NCBI GenBank assembly: GCA_023415815.1
Contig: JAEZJL010000501.1
Location: forward strand, 1-6,002
DNA length: 6,002 nt
Reading direction: 5' to 3'
From: Bacillota bacterium
GTDB lineage: Bacteria; Bacillota; Clostridia; Acetivibrionales; DTU013
Shown here: positions 1 to 5,068 of the stretch, piece after piece
How the letters are laid out: the number at the start of each line of letters is the position of its first letter
Position numbering within the stretch: position 1 is the first letter of the stretch
The notes under the pieces: generated by a model
What the model was told of the DNA's origin: nothing
Database searches by the model: none
The model's input: the letters and a program-made list of their open reading frames with translations, nothing else
Made by a program: the position numbers and the translations under genes

Positions 1-4
1 TCAT
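1..4 (-). CDS. trpB: Possible start of trpB (tryptophan synthase beta), only the first codon in the window
   Basis: On the minus strand an ATG occupies 4-2, 28 nt after the trpF stop codon. It is the only start codon in this gap that is not followed by a stop within a few codons; the ATGs at 16-14 and 12-10 both terminate almost at once. A purine-rich AAAGGG (22-17) lies 12 nt upstream, which is a rather long spacing for a ribosome site. trpB usually follows trpF in trpEGDCFBA operons, so the assignment rests on gene order alone. No TrpB protein sequence is visible. Confidence 0.3.
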
Positions 5-32
5 TTAAGCATACATCCCTTTCACCTGTACT

Positions 33-671
33 TTAAGCCTGAAAACCAGAAGCTTCCTTTACCGCATTCATAAAAGCGCCTATCTTTGCCTCGTCCTTGC
101 CGCCGTCCGATTCTACGCCGCTGCTGACGTCCACGGCAAACGGCTTTACGGCGCTTATCGCCGATATCACGTTCCCCGGGTTCAATCCGCCTGCAAGTAT
201 TATGCAGCCGTGTGCTCCGGCCGCTTCGGCGTATTTCCAGTCGAAGCTTTTACCCGCGCCTCCGTAGGAGCCTTCAATGTATGCGTCCAGCAGGTAGCGG
301 TCGGCAGCGTATTTTTTTATCTCGCTTATGGAATCGGGACCCTTTACCCTTATGGCCTTCCATATCTCTACGCCCGAATCCAGCCTTCGCCTCAGGCTGT
401 CTATATACCCGGGAGCCTCGTCCCCGTGAAGCTGCACGGCTCCAAGCCCTGCTTCGGCGGCTGCCTCCAGCAAGTCCTCCTGCGCCGCGTTTACAAAAAC
501 GCCGACCTTTCGAATCGGGCTTTTCAGCTTCCCCGCAAGCCGTCCGGCGGCTTCAGGCGTCAGCTGCCGCCTGCTTTTTGCGAACACGAAGCCCGCATAG
601 TCGGGCAGCTGCCTGTTCAGTATTTCAACTTCCGTTTCGTTGGTTATACCGCATATTTTAACTCTTGCCAT
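33..671 (-). CDS. trpF: Phosphoribosylanthranilate isomerase (TrpF)
   Basis: TrpF is the cytoplasmic (beta/alpha)8-barrel enzyme that converts N-(5'-phosphoribosyl)anthranilate to CdRP, the Amadori rearrangement of the pathway. The 212-residue protein, of normal family length, opens with the hallmark VKICGIT, whose Cys7 is the expected general base. It continues with YAGFVF (25-30), VGVFVN (56-61), VQLHGDE (79-85) and LLDA with Asp129 as the expected general acid. GGAGKSFDW and the phosphate-binding ILAGGLNPGNV and DVSSGVE motifs follow towards the C-terminus. The reading frame stays open up to an ATG at 695, but family alignment favours the ATG at 671, which gives MARVKICGIT. A GTG at 677 has a better placed AGGA upstream and is an alternative. 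The gene overlaps the end of trpC by 14 nt, suggesting translational coupling. Confidence 0.96.
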   Translation of the reverse strand: MARVKICGITNETEVEILNRQLPDYAGFVFAKSRRQLTPEAAGRLAGKLKSPIRKVGVFVNAAQEDLLEAAAEAGLGAVQLHGDEAPGYIDSLRRRLDSGVEIWKAIRVKGPDSISEIKKYAADRYLLDAYIEGSYGGAGKSFDWKYAEAAGAHGCIILAGGLNPGNVISAISAVKPFAVDVSSGVESDGGKDEAKIGAFMNAVKEASGFQA

Positions 672-1458
672 ACGCACCGACCATCCTGAGCTCATCCAAC
701 TTGTCCTGAACCGACTCCGACGCCATGAGAGTCTCGCCTATGAGAACGGCGTCGGCCCCCAGGCCTCTCAGGTATGCCATGTCCTCAGCCGTTTTTATGC
801 CGCTCTCGCTTACAACGGCTCTGTCATGGGGGATGAGGTTTATTAATTTTTCCGTCGTACATATATCCGTTTCAAAGGTCCTCAGGTTCCTGTTATTGAT
901 ACCGATTATTTTTGCTCCAGCCCCCAGCGCTCTTGACAGCTCCTCCCCGTCGTGCACCTCCACGAGGCAGTGCAGCCCGAGGATGCCCGCCACAACCAGC
1001 ATTTTATTGAGCAGCTCGTCGGAGAGTATGGAAACAATCAGCAATATGGCGTCCGCTCCCATGCATCTCGACTGGTATACCTGCCACAGGTCGATTATGA
1101 AATCCTTCCTCAGTATGGGGACAGGCGCCACCTGCCTCACCTTGAAGAGGTTGTCGTCGCCTCCCTGGAAAAAATCCCGTTCCGTCAGCACTGAAATTGC
1201 CTGGACTCCCGCCTTTGCATACTGCTTCGCTATATCGGCCGGATCAAAGTCGGCCCTTATAAGTCCCTTCGACGGCGAAGCCTTTTTCACCTCGGCAATG
1301 ACGGAGAGCTCGCCCTTTCTCTTTATCGCGCCGAAAAAATCCAGAGGCTTGTGCACTCCCGGCCCCTTTATCTTTTGCTTCCAGCCTTCAATGCTTATTT
1401 CCTTCATTTCCTCAGCCAGACGCCTTCTTTTACACTGTACTATATCGTCGAGAATCAT
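658..1458 (-). CDS. trpC: Indole-3-glycerol phosphate synthase (TrpC)
   Basis: TrpC is a cytoplasmic (beta/alpha)8-barrel enzyme that decarboxylates and cyclises CdRP to indole-3-glycerol phosphate. The 266-residue protein is full length and not fused to TrpF. Signature segments in order are IAEVKKASPSKG (54-65, with the conserved Lys58), LTERDFFQGG (91-100), LRKDF with the probable catalytic Lys118, LVEVHD with Glu167, GINNRNL (186-192) and SESGI (217-221). The ATG at 1458 is preceded by a perfect AGGAGG (1471-1466) at 7-nt spacing. It overlaps the trpD stop as ATGA, so the two genes are probably translationally coupled. The usual tryptophan-operon neighbours TrpD and TrpF lie on either side. 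All key residues are present and I see nothing abnormal. Confidence 0.97.
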   Translation of the reverse strand: MILDDIVQCKRRRLAEEMKEISIEGWKQKIKGPGVHKPLDFFGAIKRKGELSVIAEVKKASPSKGLIRADFDPADIAKQYAKAGVQAISVLTERDFFQGGDDNLFKVRQVAPVPILRKDFIIDLWQVYQSRCMGADAILLIVSILSDELLNKMLVVAGILGLHCLVEVHDGEELSRALGAGAKIIGINNRNLRTFETDICTTEKLINLIPHDRAVVSESGIKTAEDMAYLRGLGADAVLIGETLMASESVQDKLDELRMVGAYGKS

Positions 1459-2489
1459 GCCGAAACCTCCTGGCCGCTGCCAAAGGAGCCTGCCAGCTCT
1501 ATCAGCTCGTCAAGCTTTTTTCCGGCCTTTCCTGTATCGATAAGGTCTGCCGCCAGCTTTATGCCCCCGGCAATGTCATCCGCCTGCTTGCCCACGTATA
1601 AAGCCGCCGCCGCGTTGATCAGCACGATGTCCCTCCTCGCGCCCTTCTCTCCCGAGAATATGGAGCGTACAATTCCGGCGTTGACGGACGCGTCCCCGCC
1701 GTTAAGCTCCTTACCGGAAGGAACGGCCAGGGCGTATTTACCCGCATCAAGATAATAGGTGTCGATTTTGCCGTCCTTGAGCTCCGAAATTTTAGTAAGC
1801 GCCGCCGTGCTTATCTCGTCCAGCCCGTCCATGCCATGAACGACCAGGGCCCTTTCACTGCCGAGGTTTTGAAGCACCGAGGCCATGACTCCGGTGAGCG
1901 CTTCGTCAAAAACGCCCAGCACCTGGCCTCCTGCGTTGGCAGGATTGGTAAGCGGGCCTAGAATGTTGAACACCGTTTTTATGCCGAGCTCCTTTCTGGC
2001 TCCCGCGGCGTATTTCATGGACTTGTGGAAGGACTGCGCGAACATGAAGCCTATACCCACCTGCTCGATGCACATGCCAACCTGCTCCGGCGTCAGCATT
2101 ATATTTACGCCCAGCGCCTCCAGCACATCCGCGCTGCCGCTCCTGCTGGACATGGCGCGGTTGCCGTGCTTGGCTACGTTTACGCCGCCCGCCGCGGCTA
2201 TGAAGGAGGCCGCCGTTGAAATATTGAAGGTATTCGCGCCGTCTCCGCCGGTGCCGCAGGTATCTATACAGTAATCAACCCCGGGATTTATTTTTTCCGA
2301 CTTTTCACGCATTACCCTTGCGCAGCCCGTTATCTCCTCAACCGTTTCGCCCTTGAACCTCAGGGCTGTCAGAAAACCGGCTATCTGGGCCTGCGTGGCG
2401 CTCCCGTCCATAATGGAATTCATGGCCTCCATCACTTCCGTTTCAGTCAGGTCCTCGTGCTTTAAAAGCTTCTGAAGCAGCGTTTTCAT
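1455..2489 (-). CDS. trpD: Anthranilate phosphoribosyltransferase (TrpD)
   Basis: TrpD transfers phosphoribose from PRPP to anthranilate and is normally a cytoplasmic homodimer. With the ATG at 2489 the protein has 344 residues, the usual length. The PRPP/pyrophosphate loop GTGGDGANTFNIST spans 79-92, KHGNRAMSSRSGSADVLEALG follows from 107, and the metal-binding Asp224-Glu225 sit in GMDGLDEIS. Helical anthranilate-site segments, including GARKELGIKTVFNILGPLTNP, lie between. An in-frame ATG at 2513 would add eight residues (MGREERFD), but it lacks a ribosome site. The start at 2489 has AGGAG (2503-2499) at 9-nt spacing and matches family N-termini. TrpD is not fused to the TrpG amidotransferase here. 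It is separated from trpG by 41 nt, the largest gap among these genes, and that gap carries a GAG-type repeat array. Confidence 0.97.
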   Translation of the reverse strand: MKTLLQKLLKHEDLTETEVMEAMNSIMDGSATQAQIAGFLTALRFKGETVEEITGCARVMREKSEKINPGVDYCIDTCGTGGDGANTFNISTAASFIAAAGGVNVAKHGNRAMSSRSGSADVLEALGVNIMLTPEQVGMCIEQVGIGFMFAQSFHKSMKYAAGARKELGIKTVFNILGPLTNPANAGGQVLGVFDEALTGVMASVLQNLGSERALVVHGMDGLDEISTAALTKISELKDGKIDTYYLDAGKYALAVPSGKELNGGDASVNAGIVRSIFSGEKGARRDIVLINAAAALYVGKQADDIAGGIKLAADLIDTGKAGKKLDELIELAGSFGSGQEVSA

Positions 2490-2496
2490 ATCAAAT

Positions 2497-2506
2497 CTCT
2501 CCTCTC
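2497..2506 (-). promoter_or_regulatory. trpD ribosome binding site (decides the trpD start)
   Basis: The minus strand reads GAGAGGAGAG here, containing AGGAG at 2503-2499, nine nt before the ATG at 2489-2487. This supports 2489 over the upstream ATG at 2513, which has no comparable site. The ribosome site is also the last part of a GAG-triplet array. Confidence 0.75.
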
Positions 2507-2521
2507 GTCCCATCTCGTCTC
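2499..2521 (-). promoter_or_regulatory. Short GAG-triplet array over the trpD ribosome site; candidate TRAP translational operator
   Basis: On the minus strand, triplets GAG, GAG, GGG, GAG and GAG begin at 2521, 2516, 2511, 2506 and 2501. They keep an exact 5-nt period, each separated by two nucleotides (AC, AT, AC, AG). The array lies wholly in the trpG-trpD gap, and the last two triplets overlap the trpD ribosome site. In Bacillus subtilis TRAP represses translation of genes such as trpG and trpP through triplet arrays over the ribosome site, so a similar role is possible. Five triplets, one imperfect, are fewer than in known sites. A purine-rich ribosome-site region could also look like this by chance. 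Confidence 0.35.
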
Positions 2522-2530
2522 ATTATAAAA

Positions 2531-3112
2531 TCATATGCGCAATTCACTGATGCTCAGGAAGTTTCTCAGTATTGTTTTCCCGCAGGTGGTGAGTATGGAT
2601 TCCGGATGGAACTGGATGCCGAAAACCGGGTATTCCCTGTGCCTCAGGCCCATTATTTCGCCCTCGGCCGTTAGCGCAGTGATTTCAAGCTCATCCGGAA
2701 GCGTACTCCGCTCAACGATCAATGAATGGTACCTTGCCGCGGTTATTTTCCTCGGCAGTCCTTTAAATATGGCGCAATCGCCTGTGATCTCTATCTCCGA
2801 TGCCTTTCCGTGCATCAGCTCCCTGGCGCGCAGCACCTTGGCGCCGTAGGCCTCGCCTATGCCCTGATGTCCAAGGCACACGCCGAGTATCGGTATCTCG
2901 CCGCCCAGCTCTCTGACGGTCTTTATCAGGATGCCCGCGTCGGCTGGATAGCCAGGCCCGGGGGATATTATAATATGGCTCGGCTTCTTTTTTCTTATTT
3001 CCTCTATGGTGATTTTGTCGTTCCGATATACCTCAATGTCGGGCTCAAGCTCTCCCGTATACTGATACAGGTTGTACGTAAAGGAATCGTAATTGTCGAT
3101 CATCAGTATCAT
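2531..3112 (-). CDS. trpG: Anthranilate synthase component II, glutamine amidotransferase (TrpG)
   Basis: TrpG is the class I glutamine amidotransferase subunit that supplies ammonia from glutamine to TrpE. The 193-residue protein begins MILMIDNYDSFTYNL, a typical TrpG/PabA start. It contains the oxyanion-hole segment SPGPG (50-54), the nucleophile elbow GVCLGHQGIG with Cys79, HGKAS (101-105), YHSL (128-131) and FGIQFHPES with His169 and Glu171, completing the triad. The start ATG at 3112 overlaps the trpE stop as ATGA, a classic way to keep the two subunits in step. TrpG can also serve PabB in folate synthesis when no separate PabA exists; whether this organism has one cannot be seen here. 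There is no fusion to TrpD. Confidence 0.96.
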   Translation of the reverse strand: MILMIDNYDSFTYNLYQYTGELEPDIEVYRNDKITIEEIRKKKPSHIIISPGPGYPADAGILIKTVRELGGEIPILGVCLGHQGIGEAYGAKVLRARELMHGKASEIEITGDCAIFKGLPRKITAARYHSLIVERSTLPDELEITALTAEGEIMGLRHREYPVFGIQFHPESILTTCGKTILRNFLSISELRI

Positions 3113-4593
3113 CTTACTTTTTCCGCCTCCTCAAGGGCTTTTATCGTCGCCATGGCCTTGTTCATGGATTCCTCATATTCGTTCTCAGGGACCGAATCCG
3201 CGACAACACCGCCGCCGGCTTGAATATAGGCCTTCCCGTCCTTGAATACGATCGTCCTTATGGTTATGCAGCTGTCAAGGTTGCCGTCGAAGCTGAGATA
3301 GCCTACCGCACCGCCGTACTGGCACCTTTTCACATTCTCCAGCTCATCTATTATTTCCATAGCCCTTATCTTTGGAGCGCCCGAAAGCGTACCCGCCGGA
3401 AGCACCGCGGACAGCGCGTCGAAGGAGGTCATTCCATCCTTGAGCTCGCCCTGGACGCACGAAACAATGTGCATTACATGCGAAAATCTCTCTATATGCA
3501 TGAAATCCCTGACCTGCACACTCCCGAAATTCGAGACCTTGCCTATGTCGTTCCTGCCCAGGTCGACAAGCATAATATGCTCGGCGCGTTCCTTTTCATC
3601 CCCGATAAGCTCCTTTTCAAGCCGCACATCCTCTTCCCCGGACGCCCCGCGCCTTCTTGTTCCGGCTATGGGGCAGGACTCCACCTTTTTGCCCTCAACC
3701 CTCACCAGCATCTCAGGCGAAGAGCCTGCAATGGTGTAATCGTCGAATTTCAGGTAGTACATATACGGGCCCGGGTTTATAAGCCTCAGCGCCCTGTATA
3801 CATTGAAGGGCTCGCTGTCGGTCTCCGCGCAGAGCCTCTGCGAAAGCACGACCTGGAATATGTCGCCGTTCCTGATATATTCCTTTGCCTTCAATACGTT
3901 TTCGCAGAACCTTTCCTTGCTTATGTTGCTTGTGATCCTCAGTCCGTCCCCGTCCTTTGCCGGTGCGGCGCTCTGGCGTCCGGACACCTTCCAGCCCGAG
4001 GTCAGGATTTCCCGGTGTATCTCGCGTATCCTGTCTACGGCGCTGCTGTAGTTCCTCTCAAGGTTTCCGTCCGTGTGGAGATTTACGATGATATGCATTT
4101 TCTGCTTGAAGTGGTCGAAGGCAATCAATTCGTCGGCAAACATGAAATGCAGCTCGGGTATTCCAAGGTCGTCCGGCGGAACATTCGGAAGGTTTTCTAT
4201 ATACCTTATGGTGTCGTACCCGAAAAAGCCTACGGCTCCGCCGTTAAACCTCGGAAGCTCGGGAAGAAGGGGCCCTTTGTACGAGGACATAAGGCTCTTG
4301 AGAAGCTCGATAGGATTCCCCTCCACTATGGAAGCGTCCCCGTCCCTTTTGACCACGACTGACCTGTTTCCCGAGCTTTTGACGGTCAAAAACGGATTTC
4401 TTCCGATAAAGGAATACCGCGCCCATTTTTCTCCGCCCTCTACGCTCTCCAGAAGAAAACAGTGCCCCTCGGCTTCTATGCGCTTGAATATGCTGATAGG
4501 CGTCTCCATATCGGCATAAACCTCCATGGAAACTGGAATGATGTTGTACTTTCCGGCTAAAGACCTGACTTTTTCGATATCAGGATAAAACAA
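3109..4593 (-). CDS. trpE: Anthranilate synthase component I (TrpE)
   Basis: TrpE makes anthranilate from chorismate with ammonia delivered by TrpG, the first committed and normally feedback-inhibited step. The 494-residue protein is full length. The N-terminal domain starts FYPDIEKVRSLAGKYNIIPV and has the tryptophan-pocket element LLES (47-50). The chorismate-binding domain follows: FQVVLSQR (246-253), NPGPYMYY (273-280), AGSSPEMLVR (289-298), CPIAGTRRRG (307-316), DEKERAEHIMLVDLGRND (332-349), GTLSGAPKIRAMEII (401-415) and QAGGGVVADS (458-467). The NPGPYM element is often NPSPYM in relatives and is part of the inhibitor site. The start is TTG at 4593. It has a G-rich ribosome site AGGGGGG (4606-4600) six nt upstream, and no alternative start fits the family N-terminus. 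As first gene of the operon it follows a long structured leader. Confidence 0.97.
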   Translation of the reverse strand: MFYPDIEKVRSLAGKYNIIPVSMEVYADMETPISIFKRIEAEGHCFLLESVEGGEKWARYSFIGRNPFLTVKSSGNRSVVVKRDGDASIVEGNPIELLKSLMSSYKGPLLPELPRFNGGAVGFFGYDTIRYIENLPNVPPDDLGIPELHFMFADELIAFDHFKQKMHIIVNLHTDGNLERNYSSAVDRIREIHREILTSGWKVSGRQSAAPAKDGDGLRITSNISKERFCENVLKAKEYIRNGDIFQVVLSQRLCAETDSEPFNVYRALRLINPGPYMYYLKFDDYTIAGSSPEMLVRVEGKKVESCPIAGTRRRGASGEEDVRLEKELIGDEKERAEHIMLVDLGRNDIGKVSNFGSVQVRDFMHIERFSHVMHIVSCVQGELKDGMTSFDALSAVLPAGTLSGAPKIRAMEIIDELENVKRCQYGGAVGYLSFDGNLDSCITIRTIVFKDGKAYIQAGGGVVADSVPENEYEESMNKAMATIKALEEAEKVR

Positions 4594-4599
4594 ACCGAT

Positions 4600-4620
4600 C
4601 CCCCCTTGTTTGCAGGGAAG
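4600..4620 (-). promoter_or_regulatory. Hairpin that can sequester the trpE ribosome binding site
   Basis: On the minus strand CTTCCCT (4620-4614) can pair with AGGGGGG (4606-4600), giving seven pairs including two G-U, across the 7-nt loop GCAAACA. The second arm is the trpE ribosome site itself, six nt from the TTG start. Formation of the hairpin would block trpE translation initiation. The arrangement resembles the sequestering hairpin of the Bacillus subtilis trp leader. Pairing was found by eye and no folding energy was computed. Confidence 0.55.
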
Positions 4621-4633
4621 CTATGAGAAGCGG

Positions 4634-4647
4634 ACGCCAATCGGCGT
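4634..4647 (-). other. Small perfect hairpin in the trp leader
   Basis: On the minus strand ACGCC (4647-4643) and GGCGT (4638-4634) form a five-pair stem with loop GATT. It lies between the terminator and the ribosome-site hairpin. There is no following T-run, so it is not a terminator. It may organise the leader fold; its function is unknown. Confidence 0.4.
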
Positions 4648-4664
4648 ATACAGCGGTTGAATAC

Positions 4665-4692
4665 AAAAAAACCAGGTGAAGATACCTGGTTT
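4665..4692 (-). terminator. Intrinsic terminator (attenuator) in the trp leader
   Basis: AACCAGGT (4691-4684) pairs perfectly with ACCTGGTT (4677-4670) around the six-base loop ATCTTC, extendable by one A-T pair. A run of seven T residues (4671-4665) follows. It lies about 70 nt before trpE and about 70-100 nt after the predicted transcript start, so it would stop transcription ahead of the whole operon. This position, inside a leader and not after a gene, is characteristic of an attenuator. Confidence 0.88.
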
Positions 4693-4722
4693 GCAGACTT
4701 TATAATCCGAACCTGTCTCTTC
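4678..4722 (-). promoter_or_regulatory. Candidate antiterminator overlapping the last TRAP-type triplets and the terminator arm
   Basis: GAAGAGAC (4722-4715), which contains the tenth triplet and runs into the eleventh, can pair with GTATCTTC (4685-4678) in seven of eight positions. Inside this stem, GGTT (4713-4710) can pair with AACC (4691-4688). Both right-hand strands belong to the upstream arm and loop of the terminator, so the two structures exclude each other. A protein holding the triplets would prevent the antiterminator and let the terminator form. The pairing is by inspection; alternatives such as AGAC (4718-4715) with GTCT (4698-4695) exist. Confidence 0.5.
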
Positions 4723-4764
4723 TCATCTCTTCTCAGCTATTCTGAACTCATCTCAACTAAACTT
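4713..4764 (-). promoter_or_regulatory. TRAP (MtrB) binding site: array of NAG triplets at 5-nt period
   Basis: On the minus strand, triplets AAG, UAG, GAG, GAG, CAG, UAG, GAG, GAG, GAG and GAG begin at 4764, 4759, 4754, 4749, 4744, 4739, 4734, 4729, 4724 and 4719, an unbroken period of five. An eleventh, CAG (4715-4713), follows after one nucleotide. The tryptophan-activated RNA-binding protein TRAP is an 11- or 12-subunit ring that wraps RNA carrying about 11 (G/U)AG triplets spaced by 2-3 nt. Location just after the trp promoter and overlapping an antiterminator fits this role well. The regulator gene (mtrB) is not in the window. Confidence 0.85.
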
Positions 4765-4770
4765 TCTAAA

Positions 4771-4799
4771 ATTATAGCACGCCGGAGAGTATCTTGCAA
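4771..4799 (-). promoter_or_regulatory. Promoter of the trp operon
   Basis: On the minus strand a -35 box TTGCAA (4799-4794) and a perfect -10 box TATAAT (4776-4771) are separated by exactly 17 nt, close to the sigma-A/sigma-70 consensus. Transcription should start near 4764, giving an untranslated leader of about 170 nt. No operator palindrome overlaps it, which fits regulation in the leader RNA instead of at initiation. Confidence 0.85.
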
Positions 4800-4854
4800 C
4801 AGGGAATTTGGGAAATAGGGGATTTCAGCAATACCTGAGTAGAATGTGCAAAAT

Positions 4855-4916
4855 GGATGCGTCAATGCGCTGCCTGAGTTTGCTTCCTTACCATTGGTAA
4901 TTAGCATCCGGCATCC
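4855..4916. other. Intergenic spacer with a 13-nt palindrome and GCATCC repeats; possible operator
   Basis: Between the divergent promoters lies a perfect palindrome, TTACCA-T-TGGTAA (4888-4900), centred about 23 nt before the -35 box of the rightward gene. GCATCC occurs twice in tandem (4904-4909 and 4911-4916), directly abutting that -35 box, with an inverted copy GGATGC at 4855-4860. These could be sites for a transcription factor acting on the radical SAM gene, but no family is recognised. I find no coding region between 4800 and 5068. Confidence 0.3.
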
Positions 4917-4944
4917 TTGCAAAATATACATAATTTGCTATAAT
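4917..4944 (+). promoter_or_regulatory. Promoter of the radical SAM gene
   Basis: TTGCAA (4917-4922) and TATAAT (4939-4944) are 16 nt apart. The -10 box is preceded by TG one base upstream, an extended -10. The start would fall near 4951, leaving about 118 nt of untranslated leader that begins with an A/T-only stretch. The -35 and -10 hexamers are identical to those of the divergent trp promoter. Confidence 0.75.
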
Positions 4945-5044
4945 GTAAGTCTAAAAAAATATTTTATTTTTTTTAAGTACTCCGGAACAATTTTACGTAT
5001 AAGTAACCAGAAGGAAAAACTGACCGGACGCCATAAAAGACAGG

Positions 5045-5061
5045 TCTTCCTTTGGAAGGAG
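5045..5061 (+). promoter_or_regulatory. Ribosome binding site of the radical SAM gene, inside a small hairpin
   Basis: GGAAGGAG (5054-5061) lies seven nt before the ATG at 5069 and fixes the start. Just upstream, CTTCC (5046-5050) pairs perfectly with GGAAG (5054-5058) across TTT. A second register, TCCTT with AAGGA, is also possible. Either would partly hide the ribosome site. Upstream of and overlapping this, AAGAC (5037-5041) and GTCTT (5044-5048) form another inverted repeat. No known riboswitch was recognised in the leader. Confidence 0.55.
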
Positions 5062-5068
5062 CTTAAAA

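Noticed and set aside
672..695. Longer TrpF starting at ATG 695
   Set aside because: The added MSSGWSVR is not typical of TrpF, and the start would lie deeper inside trpC; the GTG at 677 remains a minor alternative.
2490..2513. Longer TrpD starting at ATG 2513
   Set aside because: The eight extra residues do not fit the family and the ATG lacks a ribosome site, whereas 2489 has one.
2522..2527. Internal promoter before trpD (TATAAT on the minus strand)
   Set aside because: There is a perfect -10-like hexamer but no acceptable -35 box 16-18 nt upstream and no extended -10; TTGCGC lies only nine nt away.
3220..4362. Long plus-strand open frame antisense to trpE
   Set aside because: It is a codon-bias shadow of trpE; its protein shows no domain and its start lacks context.
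4700..4760. Classical leader peptide with tryptophan codons
   Set aside because: The short ATG frames in the leader (MSSE and MRRDRFGL) contain no Trp codon and lack proper ribosome sites; the triplet array explains regulation better.
4594..4764. T-box riboswitch for tryptophan in the trp leader
   Set aside because: The leader is short, and I see neither the conserved T-box sequence ahead of the terminator nor a stem I specifier loop.
4737..4931. 64-codon open frame on the minus strand from ATG 4931
   Set aside because: It has no ribosome site, spans the trp promoter and ends inside the triplet array; the protein looks like random sequence.
4955..4975. A/T-only inverted repeat just after the rightward promoter, as a terminator
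   Set aside because: It is an A-run followed by T-runs with no G-C pairs, located at the predicted transcript start; a terminator role is implausible.
4951..5068. Cobalamin or SAM riboswitch before the radical SAM gene
   Set aside because: The leader is only about 118 nt, mostly A/T at its start, and no B12-box or SAM-type conserved core is recognisable.
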